Assembly: GCA_024529925.1 (NCBI GenBank)
Contig: JAFEUB010001021.1
Location: 345,001 to 409,000, forward strand
Direction of reading: 5' to 3'
DNA: 64,000 nucleotides
DNA from: Ophthalmolycus amberensis
Lineage: Eukaryota > Chordata > Actinopteri > Perciformes > Zoarcidae
A program made the position numbers and the translations under genes. This document shows positions 46,803-62,634 of the stretch, one piece after another; position 1 is the first letter of the stretch; the number at the start of each line of letters is the position of its first letter. The notes under the pieces were generated by a model that was given only the letters and a program-made list of their open reading frames with translations, did no database searches and was not told where the DNA came from.

Positions 46803-49079
46803 CCCCCTTCCCCTAATCCCCTGAGAGTGTTTGGATTACTTTGAAAAACATTATTAATAATTTGGAAATGTGACTCCTACGGCTCCTGCTATGTGCTTTT
46901 CTTTCTTTGCTCATTTCCTTCTCAAAGCTCCCTTGATGTGGAGCTTGTTGTGCTGTTTTCAGAGGAGTGTGAGACCTCGGCGAGTTATTACTCAGGCCTC
47001 TCAACACACACTCTCTCTAACCTCTGAGACCAAGGTTGATGGTGAACTTATATGAAACCATACAGTCCCACATTCTTCACATGTTGGGTTAAAGCACTTG
47101 TAGTATAGTAATGGGATTGAGATGTTATGTGGCAGAGATAAGCGGAATAAAGTTGATATGTAAATCCAGCGGGTGTATGTGTGCCGAATGTGCACAAATG
47201 AACATAAGGAACATGTCATCAGCCGCAAATCGTTTCCCATCCAGGCAGATTTACACGGGGCAGGTCAACGAACTGTCTAAGCATTCAGAAACCAAAGTCA
47301 CCGAAGCCATGACCACAGGCATGAGCAGCATCCTCTGAGGGATGCAGAAAAGAGGGAGGGTGTGAGAAGACTCTGCATATGAACAGCAAACCCTCCATAT
47401 CGATGCATATACAACGTAATTACTGATCATAAGTCAAAGAGGCAGCTTGTCTTGTCATCAACTAGCAGTATTCCATCTGTTTTCCATAGATGTGCAGCAT
47501 TCATTTTCTCATCCTTTCTATCAATCCCTAGACCTCCCGCTTCCTGCTACATATCTATCTTTACATCTATAGATTGTATGCTCTCCTCCTTGCCCCCTCT
47601 GCCTCTTCCCATCATGTGTGCTGCAGTGCAGCTGTGCGTGAGGGAGGCCCAGAAGAGAGGGGCAGGGATCTGTCTGATTATTAGTAAGACCGGGAGAGAA
47701 CTAAGGGCTTCAATATGTCCCATAGCATTTCAAGTTGGACAGGGTGAGACGGAGAAACCAATTTAGTCCACTACAAGGAGAGAGTGTTTGCGTTTGCTGC
47801 GTTCACATTTTGTAATTCCAACCACCCACTCTCACTAGCATCCTCAGACCCTCCCCACTCTCCTGTGCACACCATCCCGCCCCACGCCTCACTTATTTTA
47901 CCCTAAGAAGGTCAGCTGCTGTGTATGACATGAAACGAGAATGTTATTTTCAAGAAAAGGTTTTGTCATTTACCCACAGAACTCCACTGGAAACCGCACA
48001 TGTGGGGAAATATTTAATAAGACCTTCATGTTTTTATGATGATTAGTATAGATAAAGCAGACGATCGTTCAAGGCCGAAGGTATTGAAGTAGTCACAGGC
48101 AGCTGAAATATCGCAAACTCTCACTCAATGTCTCATTCAAAAAATGCAAATACTCAACATGCTTGTACCACACAGACACACACACAGTCTTGTAGCTTTT
48201 GGTCCACCAGATGACAATAGGCACTCCTCCTGCATGCTCTATAATGTGTGTAAAAACATCCTTCCACTGGTGCCTTTAGTGGGGAGTGCGATGACACAGA
48301 TGGTGATGAAAGGAGAGGAGGGGTCCCGCCACAACTACCCTGCTCCGATCCAGCACTGCGGGACCTTTCAGCGCCAAAACGAGAGTGGAGCTGCCCCCAC
48401 AGTGATAAGTGCATAATGCAATAGACATGAGCAGTTTGACATGCATTCACATTCATCTACAGTCTTGTGAGATTTTGATGAAAAAAGGGAGTGGCGGAGT
48501 TGTGGATGGCCTAGCCTCCCTGTGAAGCGGATAGGCCCAAAACAAATAAATCCTAATATAATCCTAGTTGTGGTTAGACACAGCATGAGGAGACTTTTGA
48601 TCTACCCCTGAAATAAAACACTACTGTACATCTGCCTCAGCGAATGATCAAACCCCTTGATGTTGACTAAATGCCAAACATATCATGCTGACCACAAAAA
48701 CAACGCCTTGTCAGTTTTGGGATCTTGTGTTATCCATAGTAGAAGAAGCAGACAGTCTGTAAATGAACAACATCTCGTGACATGAAACGCCGGCTAAAGT
48801 GTAGTGAATTTGTCTTGTTAGCCTAGATTCCTTCTGCGGCTGGAGAGACCCTTGCTAACTTGGAGCTGTTAAAACAAACAGGGAGGTCCCTGAGCACAGT
48901 GCTTTGGACAGAGGTTAAAGCAATATCCCCGAGCACTATTCATTTCAGAGAACCCATCCCACTCACTGGCTTTGATCCTCTCTGCCCCTCTTTCTCTCTT
49001 GCTTACCCTGAGCTGGTGAGGAGGTGGTTGTGTGGGTCTGTGAGTGTGCGATGAGAAGCAGAGTTCATTGTGAATCCTT
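46803..49079. other. Non-coding stretch, no gene seen
   Basis: Frames at 47452-47766 (plus) and 48154-48456 (minus) are open but match nothing. No RNA gene, exon or transposon ends were seen. Confidence 0.5.
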
Positions 49080-49238
49080 TGGAAACACCATCTCGCCGAC
49101 TGCAACAGCCATTGGCGCCCGCACGGCACCTCTGGATCTTTCAGAGCCGAGAAAAGCACGGAGCTGAACCCGCGATCATAAGTGCAAAATAGGAGGGGGC
49201 AGTGCGCTCTGCACCCAGATTCGAGGGCGTACGTGTGC

Positions 49239-49240
<2 letters not shown>
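49080..49240. other. CpG-enriched patch next to a GT microsatellite
   Basis: Roughly a dozen CpGs occur in 160 bases, including GGCGCCCGCACGGC, which is clearly denser than the neighbours. It ends directly at the GT array. It may be a short unmethylated regulatory patch; no exon is recognised in it. Confidence 0.3.

Positions 49241-49241
<1 letters not shown>

Positions 49242-49284
<43 letters not shown>
49242..49284. repeat. (TG)21 microsatellite
   Basis: Uninterrupted TG array of 43 bases. Confidence 0.96.
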
Positions 49285-51498
<2,214 letters not shown>

Positions 51499-53474
51499 AT
51501 GGTATCTTCGTTGCTCGCTACATGTAGGTACATTTCTGAGGAGGTGTAGTGCATCAGCTCCAGCAGCACTTCACATGTAGCCTCTGCAACGCCCCGACAG
51601 AGACGCATATATCCGGCTTTACACTCATCCGCCGTTTCTCTCCCAGTAGTGGGCCCAGGCTGCGGTAAGAGGCTCGAAATAGAATAAGGAAAGAAAAGAA
51701 ACGAAGAGGAGAGGAGTAAGACGAGGAGGAGAAGGCAAACACACAGTTACAGATGCATTTACCAGCCCAAGGTAGCGGCGCTTCACTCTCATAGTGACCC
51801 GCCATCAGGAACAAAGCACCATCAAAAATGATCAGCCAACCGTAGCAGGTGGCTAAATTTGGACATGCGTGCATTGAGAACCATCTTCACAAAGACATCA
51901 GGTGGAGGAGCAGTGAACATCATGAATATTAATCCTTGTAATCCCGTTACAGAAACACTCACATTCAAAGCGATGAAAATTATGTGAAAATTGATATATG
52001 GTCAACGCTTGGCTGTTTCTAATGTGGTGATAGAAATATGAGGAGGGTGGAAGAGCCACTGAAAAGCTTTTTAAGTGTGTTGAGGTCTGTTCCATGACTA
52101 AAGCAGTGACCTTACAGCTGAATCCTGCGTAAAATCTGTCTGACATCACTCACCGAGGCTTTTCCATCTCAAAAACTGAGCACTGTTTTATTTGGAGAGT
52201 GTGATAGTCTCGCACTCTATTTTTACTCCCACACACTCACTCTTTTATGCCGTAATGTGCAATCACACAAACACGTGCACATTCGCGCACACGCACACAC
52301 AGTAAGTGCTCTCAGACAGGGCGAGTGAGTGATATTCCTTGTGTGGTTGAAGGGTGGAGTGGGAAACAGTGGACCAAACCTGGTTTAAAGTTAGAATCAT
52401 GTTGCCATATGAAAATGATCTCATTTCTAAAATTGAGGGAAACCCTGATGGATACTTTGGAATACAATACAGTGGCAGGGCACCCCAACGTCTCTGTCAT
52501 GCATGATAATAATCTTATAACACTGACTGATATGATTTTACAGAGACTTGGCGAAGGGGATGCCACATGATGTCAGCTCATGACTCCACGGCGCCATTTT
52601 TGGTGCCAGTTCTTTCCCTAATCACATGGCATTGATGCGTCTAAGCAAGGGTTTCATTGCAGGGCTCCTATCAGAATGCATAAGTCTCACTGTATGTACA
52701 GTTCAGTGTAGATGCATCATGGCTGCTTTTAGTGAAACTATATGATGAAGGAAGGAACATCTTTGTAATGGCTGTCTTGGAATAAACCAGGAGTAATCAA
52801 GCAGATTACTTGCCTCTATACTGTCTTGGCCTTGCCAGCGGTGCAGCTTTTGTGCTGGTAAATATTTGCTGTGAGTTTAGTAGCATGGTATCGGTACATC
52901 ACAGGGACATTTTTGTGTTTCCCAAACATCAGGCCGGTGACGTCAGGAGGCCTTAATGATGTTTAACAAGCCCACCCAGTCCAGCATCACCCCATAAACA
53001 ACCCTTATATACCCTTAGTACCGGTACCTTAGAGTACAATATGACCAATCTCCCAGTTAACCTGGCCATCCTCCATGTTGCCTCAAGGTAACAAAAACAG
53101 ACACTCGGTCATGCGCAAGCTTTTGTAACTTCATTTAGACTCTCACAAGGCGGCAGGCGAGGTGCTGTTCAGCGTTGACCTACTGGAGGACACAGCTCAG
53201 CTGTTTGGATGTGGGGAAACCCTGTTTAATAATTACAAAAGAAGAAAAATGACTGACTGGAAGACCCATAACAAAGTGAGAAAAGGAGAAAGTGGACACA
53301 TCTTTGACAAAGAGCGTTGACAAAGAGAGTTGAAGGATGGAAAAGTGACAGTAAAGAGTCATCATTTGGGACTGATTAGCAAACGTTTTCAATTAGAACA
53401 GCAGAGGACAGGAAAACCAGAGGGAGGGAGGAACGAGGTCATCGAGGTTCATTTTTCTTTCGGCAAGCCTCAAA

Positions 53475-53477
<3 letters not shown>
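51499..53477. other. Non-coding stretch with a CpG-enriched first part
   Basis: From about 51510 to 51800 CpGs are more frequent than in the surroundings (for example ACGCCCCGACAGAGACGC at 51590-51607), and a minus-strand frame is open at 51554-51874 without a recognised domain. The rest is unique-looking and empty of features. Confidence 0.4.

Positions 53478-53506
<29 letters not shown>
53478..53506. repeat. (AC)14 microsatellite
   Basis: AC array of about 29 bases with degenerate AAACACAC flanks to about 53525. Confidence 0.94.
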
Positions 53507-53513
<7 letters not shown>

Positions 53514-53710
53514 AAAAACACGCTCACAAAGAACTCGCATGGAGCAGAGTTTTCCAGCAGGAGCCCAATTTGTGTTTGGGCTCACTTACACTATTATATT
53601 GGTCCAGAATGATCTCAGCTCAGACTGAGGCTAAATGTCTGTGTCTGTCTGTCTGTAGGTGGGATTTTGAGTTTCTGTGTGTGAGTGGGCGAATGCGCCT
53701 GCATTTATGT

Positions 53711-53732
53711 GCATGCGTGCATGCATGCATGC
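53711..53732. repeat. (GCAT)n short tandem
   Basis: About five GCAT/GCGT tetranucleotide units, self-complementary and alternating purine-pyrimidine, embedded in TG-rich sequence (53640-53800). Confidence 0.85.
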
Positions 53733-54049
53733 AAAATGTGCACGTGTGATTTCCATGTTTGCATGTGAGGCGGTGGGCATGCATATATTTGAGCGTGTGC
53801 GCGGGGCTGCCAGGGTGTCTGACAGGAGAGCAGAGGTCATGCTAAGGTTGGGATGAAGTCAGAATGTAATTATGCTTCAATGAACCAAAGGGGAAGTAAT
53901 AAAGACCAGCTGCATGTTGTGTGACTCTTAAAGTTCCACTTAAAGCAAGCTGCACACAGTCTCTCTGCTCTCCCGCGCTGTGCTGAGGAGGGGAATACGC
54001 AGTATGGTAATGCTCTTGAAAAAGGGATACAAGGAAAGTTTAGAAAAAT

Positions 54050-54056
54050 ACACACA

Positions 54057-54088
<32 letters not shown>
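54050..54088. repeat. Compound (AC)12(AG)7 microsatellite
   Basis: A pure AC array passes directly into a pure AG array at about 54074. Confidence 0.95.
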
Positions 54089-54411
54089 CATTATTAAAAA
54101 GGGCAGGGTCAGCAGCAAATAAAGAGATAATGAAAATGGGCAAAATATTTCCTCTCACATTCTAATGGGGCGGGGTTGCCAAGGTGACCTGGCGTGCAGC
54201 CAGGGATGGAGATGGTCACTGAGTGCATGTATGGGAGGAAGAGGTAAGAGTTAAGAGGTAAGAGTAAGAGAGGGCGACACACCAGGTGGTTTCACTCGGG
54301 TGATCCAGTCTCAACTGTCAGAAAAAGAGGGGAAGAGAAAGAAAAAACATCAACTGGACCGTCAAGAACAAGAGGGGGAAAAAGGGAGAACTTTATCTTC
54401 CCCTGAATGAG

Positions 54412-54539
54412 CCTCCCTCTTTTCATCCTCCCTCCTGTGATCTTTCCCTCTTTTCTCTCCATTTCACTTATGTCCTAAATCTTTCTCATTCTCTTTCCCT
54501 TGTTTTTTTATTTTTCTCGCTCTCATCATCCTCTCCCCA
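54412..54539. repeat. Polypyrimidine-rich tract
   Basis: About 125 bases dominated by C and T with scattered purines, preceded by a G/A-rich stretch at 54325-54390. The pattern echoes the purine/pyrimidine pair at 1073-1312. Confidence 0.7.
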
Positions 54540-54620
54540 TCTGTCTCACTGAGACATGTTTTCCAGGGCCTGCCATCCATAGATACCGTATCCACCAACA
54601 GTAGCCCGCCAGTGCCTAGC

Positions 54621-54670
54621 GGAGAGCCCCTGGGGAAGGTGGAGCGCTGGGGGAGAGCCACCGGGGAAGG
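54621..54670. repeat. Direct repeat of a 19-base GC-rich unit
   Basis: GGAGAGCCCCTGGGGAAGG (54621-54639) recurs as GGAGAGCCACCGGGGAAGG (54652-54670), with two mismatches and a 12-base spacer. Possibly a duplicated binding site or slippage product. Confidence 0.8.
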
Positions 54671-56094
54671 CCTGCTGGGTACAGGGTGATACGGGTCATG
54701 AGCCCTCCTACCTGATAACCACAGCAGCTCTATCTGGAGAAACACACTGGCCCAATGTCCAGTCTAACAATAGAGACACAGACAAAATGGGTCGGGAGGT
54801 GTTGAATTTAAAGCATATGGTTATAATGTGATAATAAAAGTAATAATAAATTAGGTTAATGTAGCAATTTTTAACATAAACAACAAAACATAAAAGATAA
54901 AAAAGCAAAAAGACATTTTAATAGCATATGTTGTGACAAAGATTACATGTAAAAGGAAAACATTGTATTTCCAGTGTTTAGCTGTCAAAAAGGCTGTATA
55001 TCGCTTGTCTTTGCATTTAAAAAATGTGAATTGAGCTATAATTTGTTACAAGTTGTTTATTTGTTGTCTGATTTCCTTTATATAGATTTATTTGACGACA
55101 GAAAGCCATGGTTTCTCTTATTTTTAAATTAAAGCCACAACAAACATGAAGGAGAGAAACTGTGGGTTCGACAGAGTTCATGCTTATATTGTTGTGTAGG
55201 ATCTTCTGGTAATGCGTGGCTTATGGGGTCCCATGAAAGTATTTAAGCATTATTGGGAACTTACATGAAGGAGAGAGAGAGGTACAGCTTGGCTCTCACA
55301 GCTCATTGCTGGGGGGGGGGTGGGGGGGATGCCTAAATTCCATGAGCTTCCCCTGAAAAACAAGCAGGATTTTATCAGGGAAAGTAGAAAACACTGAGTC
55401 CTCATGTGGTAACTGGAGGCTGCTGTCAGAAGGGAGCTATGTTAACAGATACTCGGCAGTCACCAGTCATCCCCAAAACATGTGGTTCCTGTAAAAACAA
55501 CCCCCACCCCCATGAACCCGTGCCACTATCCCTTCACACAGCCCGATCGTCAGGGAGCGAAAGATGTGTTTTTTCCTGAGGGAGTCCCCCACGGGTATGA
55601 TGTATGCGTGAGTGAGAGCGGTGAGAGCGTGTGTTTGAGTGCGTGCGCAAAAAAGACAGGGGCTGTTCATTATTTTGGTGTCAAGGTCTACACCACAACA
55701 CTGCTGTTATTGATTTAGATGAGATTTATTCAGTGAGGGATGCCGTTTCTCGGACAAGGTTTTGAACCAGTCTTGTCCAATGCAGCAATTAAATGGAAAA
55801 GTCTAAACATTTACATCATGGTTTAGATTTTTCCGTTTGTTCCTGATCCTTTATGGAAAGACAGGACTTACTGGAAATGAGCATGCAACGAACCCACCAG
55901 GATGATAACTGAACAAACATTTTCATGAGTGTCTTTTAGCTGATGCTCTATTAAAGCAGGATCTCACAGTGGTTGGAACAGAATGATGGAACTTCAGCCT
56001 CTTTAGTGAAAACACTACAAGCAACAAGCAATTAATCCTAAAGTGCTCAAAACGAGATTGAGAGCTTTTTTATTGCCTCTAAACGGCTCTCAAC
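54671..56094. other. Non-coding stretch with G10TG7 tract
   Basis: A G10-T-G7 run lies at 55311-55328. The first part (54780-55130) is AT-rich. No gene is supported; the frame at 55482-55718 has no domain. Confidence 0.5.
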
Positions 56095-56215
56095 ATGGCA
56101 ACAGCTGAGCAGAGGAAGCGGAGGGTGGATGCTACACTTCCGCGACGTCGCCATCGGTCAGGACGGCGACGTCAGCTGGAACCATGAGAGCAACGCAGGG
56201 CAACGTCCGCGAGCT
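56095..56215 (+). promoter_or_regulatory. CpG cluster with paired GACGTC sites
   Basis: About 13 CpGs fall within 120 bases in an otherwise CpG-poor neighbourhood. GACGTCGCC (56144-56152) and GGCGACGTC (56165-56173) form a 9-bp perfect inverted repeat with a 12-base spacer; each holds a CREB/ATF-type GACGTC core. A 30-codon frame begins at an ATG (56095) in a good Kozak context (A at -3, G at +4) and is arginine-rich (its third quarter is RRRHRSGRRR). This could be a small promoter or first exon, or a remnant of an unrecognised element. No protein family is recognised. Confidence 0.3.
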
Positions 56216-56759
56216 AGTCTCAGATTACAAGACACACAGAAGGAGAGCGACTTCCTTGTCTGCTTACTCCACTATATCTTTACTATTTGCAAAAAGTTGT
56301 TTGCTGCTAAACTCATGCTCAGAAAATGTAATTAAATTCTGAAGGTATTGCCGGATTCCTCAAAAACTCTCCATTATAAAAAGATCTTTAAAAAGTTTCC
56401 CAAGTTAAGACTCTATTTCCTATCCAGGTAGCCGGAGACGACATCACTCTTTGAACGTTTTGTGTGGCACAAAATAAATGACAGCCAAAATAATGTACAA
56501 AAATAAAAGGTTATAGAAAAACAAATAAACAGATTCAAGTACTGCTGATTTTGCGATCCTTTGAAATATAAGCAAAGTCACTCGCCCTCCCGTTTCAGCA
56601 AGTTCCCAATTATGTTTACATTCAAGAGACAAAGCCCTCTAGCAACCGTATTAATTATGATGGAAGCAAAGCGGGAAGTGGGTATAGAGCGACGGAGTCT
56701 GCAACATGACGAGTAGATGGATGGATCAACAAAACATCAGTGTAACACCTGAGACAGAT
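56216..56759. other. Non-coding stretch after the CpG cluster
   Basis: The frame 56129-56335 continues from the CpG cluster without a recognised domain. No transposon ends or exon signals were found. Confidence 0.4.
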
Positions 56760-56960
56760 GTTAGTTTCCTGTTTTAAACTGACAATCAAGGTTGTTTTCA
56801 ATCGTTCCATAACCTTCATCAAGTGTTTATTGTTGTAACCATGATAATAAAGATCACTTAATCTTAACAAAGTAGCGCTCATATTTTAAATCACAATGTT
56901 TCCCTAAACCTAAACAAACTCATTTGTGTGGTTAAAACTAACCCAACATTATTTGCAGCA
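56760..56960. repeat. AACC-rich dispersed repeat copy
   Basis: Contains TGTAACCATGATAATAAAG, CTTAATCTTAACAAAGTAG and TTTCCCTAAACCTAAACAAA in the same order as similar blocks in 18350-18540. It appears to be a diverged second copy of the same repeat. Ends are not resolved. Confidence 0.5.
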
Positions 56961-58394
56961 TTGTCACATGATAAAACAGATTCATTTTTCAACAGTGATT
57001 TTTAATGGTCTTGGAAGGCACAAACAAATGATGTCGTCCTGCAAATGGACGGCAGACGGCATGGACACACATTTGATCTCATTTGGAGGACTATCATGGA
57101 GGAAGTTGCAACTTGGAAAGATATTTGTACTGCGCAACATATTTTTCATACAGATGGTAAGAAGAGTCTTTGAGGATGCTGGAAATACCTTCAGAACAAG
57201 GAACACCTGGTTTTCATTTTTCAGATACCTGATGCTTAGTGATGCGACTCGAGCATAATGATAATAAAAAGGAGGCACAAATTGGAGCTAACCAGCCACT
57301 GTATAGGCAGCGGGACAGTTCACCCACATTATCTGGAGAAAAGTTGCACCGAATATAATTGTGCTCTTGTACAGCAATACATGTTTGAAAGGCAAATATT
57401 GATTTCAGTGTGGGATTATGTTTTTAATCTATATTTTACAGGAATCCCTTATTGGATGAACTGTAAAATGGCTTGGGGAAATGTAATGTGGATATAGGTA
57501 AAAGCCAGTGGATTGATATTGGTATTCTCCGTTGCAGAGGTTTCAGCTGCTGCTGGGGGATTGGCTGTGACTCTGTAGCTCTCAATACATATTGAGGGTC
57601 ATTCCAAATATTTGGGAATCAGGAGGGAGAATTTGTCAAGGCTGGGGGAAGGTGACCAGGGCGCTGTGAGGAAGTGGAAGCTAAGTGCTCAATAGTAGCA
57701 ACATGAATTCAGCAACGCCGTGATTTTCCATTCGACCTATGACCCTGCTCTGAACACGGAATACAGCGGCATGCCAGAAAGTCACAAAAATAAATTTCCT
57801 TTTGGCAGTGGTGTTCAGTACAGCTGCCACTTCTGTAATTACGTGACAATCCAGAGCCATGCACAAGTAAACACATCCTGTTGGAAAACTCAACGCCTAT
57901 CCTCACAATAGATCTATATTAGAAAGAAAAAAAACAATCCTGGAAAGCCAATCAACAGATAGGAGCAAAAAAAAGCTCAGAGTTGGAAAAAAAAGTTTTA
58001 AAAAGGGGACAAAAACACATCCTGCCTCATATTTAAACCTCACTGACTGAGCAGCTGTTAAAAGTACATCCCGAATAACAGGCATGTTGGTGTCAGGGTT
58101 GGCATCCTGGAGTATGCTCAGGGAGGGAGAAGCAGAAAACGGACGCAGCTGGGCCCAAAGGTGGGCCTCTAACCTCTGGGCCGCACTTTAACCAAAGAGA
58201 TGTCTGCAAAGCGGAAATCCTCTTTAATAGCCACGGGACATCGGACTGTCTGAGGAAAAAAGAAAATAGCACAAGCCTGCATGCGAGATGAGCTCTTTCA
58301 GACTGACAATGGCAAAAAAGCATATAGGCTTCCCCATTCAGTTCAATGAGACCACTTCCTTTGCATAGCCGGGTGCCGCTGCAGCAGGAGAGAA
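56961..58394. other. Non-coding stretch, no gene seen
   Basis: The frames 56926-57258 (plus) and 56982-57278 (minus) overlap on opposite strands and match nothing. Frames at 57681-58404 are likewise unrecognised. No other features. Confidence 0.5.
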
Positions 58395-58439
58395 GACAAA
58401 GCACCCAGAAAGCTGCAGAAGCTCTCTGGGTGCTTTGTC
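58395..58439. other. 45-base near-perfect hairpin
   Basis: GACAAAGCACCCAGA (58395-58409) pairs exactly with TCTGGGTGCTTTGTC (58425-58439). After one A/C mismatch the stem continues with AGCT/AGCT, leaving a 5-base loop GCAGA (58415-58419). The stem is therefore 19 paired bases in 20 positions. Flanks do not extend the pairing, so it is short for a miRNA precursor. It has no terminator-like U-run. It may be a small fold-back insertion, a slippage or template-switch product, or a structured RNA motif. Confidence 0.85.
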
Positions 58440-60063
<1,624 letters not shown>

Positions 60064-60226
60064 TACAAACAGAATACAACCTGGCTGCCATAGTGTACGA
60101 GGCCTGGAGGAGCCCAGACATCAGTCTATAAATAGTGGTTGGTCTGATTGTGTGGTGCCCAGGGCGAGAAGTTATTTAAACTGACTTTATCTACTTGTTG
60201 TCATTATTTCCTCTACTGTAGAACTG

Positions 60227-60981
60227 CAGAGATGGAAAGAATACTAGAATGTTGTACTTGAGTAGTAGTACAGATATTTTGAACATTTCACTGATGTAAA
60301 AGTAAAAGTACTTGTGTAAAAAGGCATTTAAGTAAAAGTAAAAAGTAGGTCAGTTAGAATTGACTCTGAGTAAACTTAACTGTGTTACATTTTAAAAGAG
60401 TAAGGGATGAGGATATATGATACTACTGTTAAATTAAAGAGTAGGCTACAAAATAGATTGCACTAAATGTAAACTTATAAAGTGGGACAACATCAGCAAC
60501 AAGAAACTGTATCAGCACTCTCTCAACTCACAACTTAATTATAAATATACATTTAGCGTAGCCTAACAATAAACCATAATTAAGATAGATGCAACATTTT
60601 ATTTTAACGATGTCGAGATAGAATAATGCTAGTACCGCACTTAACATCACACCCCATTTATGATCGTTAAAATTAGATTATGCTTGAAGCGCTTTCCTCG
60701 GCCGTGAACTCGGCCTGTGAACGCAAACATTTGTAACGTGTAAATTTCCTCTCCGGAGCTCCGCCCTCCTGTGGCCGCACTCACAACTGCAGCTTCTTCT
60801 CTGATGCTGCTGATTCTTCTCACTTTTTCTGGTGACTTTTGCTTTTACTCTGATATGGATGCAACTTGAAATGATGTAGAATACATGTGATATATAGTAC
60901 TGAAGCATTACAGATTTTTTTCAGAATACTCAGAAAAGACTCTGTTACAGTAGCGTGGGTAAATGTAATTATTCCTCTCTG
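60227..60981. mobile_element. AAGTA-rich fish DNA transposon, about 755 bp, non-autonomous
   Basis: The left part carries GTACTTGAGTAGTAGTACAG, then GTAAAAGTAAAAGTACTTGT and AAGTAAAAGTAAAAAGTAGG. The interior has a GCTCCGCCCTCCTGTGGCCG block, and the right end reads GTTACAGTAGCGTGGGTAAA and closes with CCTCTCTG. The termini CAGAGATGG and CCTCTCTG pair over CAGAGA, a short inverted repeat. The layout is that of an abundant teleost non-autonomous DNA transposon. No matching 8-bp flanking duplication is visible (left TAGAACTG, right AAAAAGGC), so the copy is old or the ends are slightly misplaced. No transposase frame. Confidence 0.65.
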
Positions 60982-61827
60982 AAAAAGGCTCCCGGCTCCC
61001 CCCACTGCCAGGCCTTAACGTTAAGCTTTTACCAAACTAACTGCCAGCCATATAAATGAAAGTATTACAACCTTGTACTGCGTCACAAACTCAGTCAATA
61101 CTGTGTGACAAAGTTCAGATCGTGTGGGTGGTGACTGACCCCTCGGGGCTTACCATTGCCATATGCGATCGCTGCGGAGACCGTTCAGCAAACACAACTC
61201 GACTTGACCTGACTCGACTCCAAACTAAAAAATGCCAAAGAGACCTATGAGAGCTTTGGGGTCAGATTCGTTCCTGTAGCATTACAATACTCGCAGCAGA
61301 CTCAATGCTTTTCAGCCTGTGGATACTATGGCTGCCTGCCGACTGTGTTGAGACTCGCTGCTGCAGTTTGATTGAGGGCCAGACAACGTTTAGTGCCTCT
61401 TAGCGTTGATAGTTGTTTTGCATTTTGAAACTTTCATCATTTCCAGGTCATTACATATTTAAAGAATGGGACGTACAAAGGATTAACACAATTACAAGCA
61501 AAATACTTTGAGATTTGATGTTTTCAATTTGATGTAGCTTACAGTTGAATCATTTGAGAGTGTAAGGAAGCATATTGCTTTGCTTGCACTCGATAACCAC
61601 AGTGGGCTCTGAACTCCTTTGACCCGAAGAGACATAACACTCAAACCTAGTGGCCAAAAATCTGTCAGTAACCAGAAATTTGTCTAAACTAAAGGTGAGC
61701 ATTGGACGAAAGAACTGATCGTCTTGCCTTTTCATTCTTCACAGGAACACACAACCTCAGGGAATACATGATCTGTGCGATACTGGATTGACCAACGTAG
61801 GCCACACCAGTCAGCTCCTCTCACCTG
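60982..61827. other. Non-coding stretch, no gene seen
   Basis: Unique-looking sequence. A short CTTGACCTGACTCGACTC micro-tandem lies at about 61202-61219. Nothing else was seen. Confidence 0.5.
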
Positions 61828-61845
61828 CCCCCCCCCCCCCCCCCC
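61828..61845. repeat. C18 homopolymer
   Basis: Eighteen cytosines on the plus strand. The Gly run in the minus-strand frame comes from this tract. Confidence 0.85.
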
Positions 61846-62508
61846 AAACAGCCCCGAATACTCAGAGGAGCCAAGTAAAATAGAAAGGAACAGGACAAGC
61901 GTTTGGACAGTCTTTGTTTGTCTGTCCTGTAACACGGCTCCCTCTCATTCACTGTTGTACTGGCCCTCCTGTAATGCTGGCCATGTCACCATCGATAAGG
62001 AAATCTGCTCTGAAAAACAGAGATAGGCTGAGATGAGGTCACTTGCTGAGAAGGTTGTGGGAAGGTTGTGTTCTTCTTTGGAATTAGACTATCGTGACAG
62101 GAGCCTGCTGTTCCTGGAATTCCTGAATGTTGACACCTCCGTTCCAGCATGCAGCTCTTTGGTCCAGGTCAAAAGAGGAACACTATTTCGCTGACTTAGC
62201 TTAGATAGCGTCATGCATTTACAGATTGGTCGCCAAATGCACTGTAGGAGCGTCAAAAACGATTAAGGTTTGAACCATACAGGGTTCCTCAGAGGGAGAT
62301 TTCGTTTGATATTTAAAAAATCAACCAGTTAATCCGTCAGTCAAAAACTTACAATGAAACCAAATGGCAAAGTTGTTTTTTTAGAGTTGCTGTTTTAGAG
62401 CGCAGTCCTGCACTCGTCACCTGCAGGGAATTTATTAGACCCCTCCGTGGATGAGGTCAATGTGTTTCATGCAAGGGATGTGCTGGTATTTTAGTAACTG
62501 AAATAAAC

Positions 62509-62513
<5 letters not shown>
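61846..62513. other. Non-coding stretch, no gene seen
   Basis: Unique-looking sequence between a poly-C tract and CA arrays; no exon or RNA signature. Confidence 0.5.
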
Positions 62514-62550
<37 letters not shown>

Positions 62551-62603
62551 TCCACAGACATACACAGCAAATACACACTCTCTCTCTCTCTCACTCTCAC
62601 TCT

Positions 62604-62630
<27 letters not shown>
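62514..62630. repeat. (CA)n - (TC)n - (CA)n microsatellite cluster
   Basis: A CA array (62514-62548), about 30 bases of unique sequence, a TC array (62578-62592) with TCAC transition units, and a second CA array (62604-62630). It resembles the compound array at 59959 in a more decayed state. Confidence 0.93.

Positions 62631-62634
<4 letters not shown>

Noticed and set aside
55160..55180. B-box-like GGTTCGAC, possible tRNA or tRNA-derived SINE
   Set aside because: No A-box at the right distance, no cloverleaf, no SINE tail.
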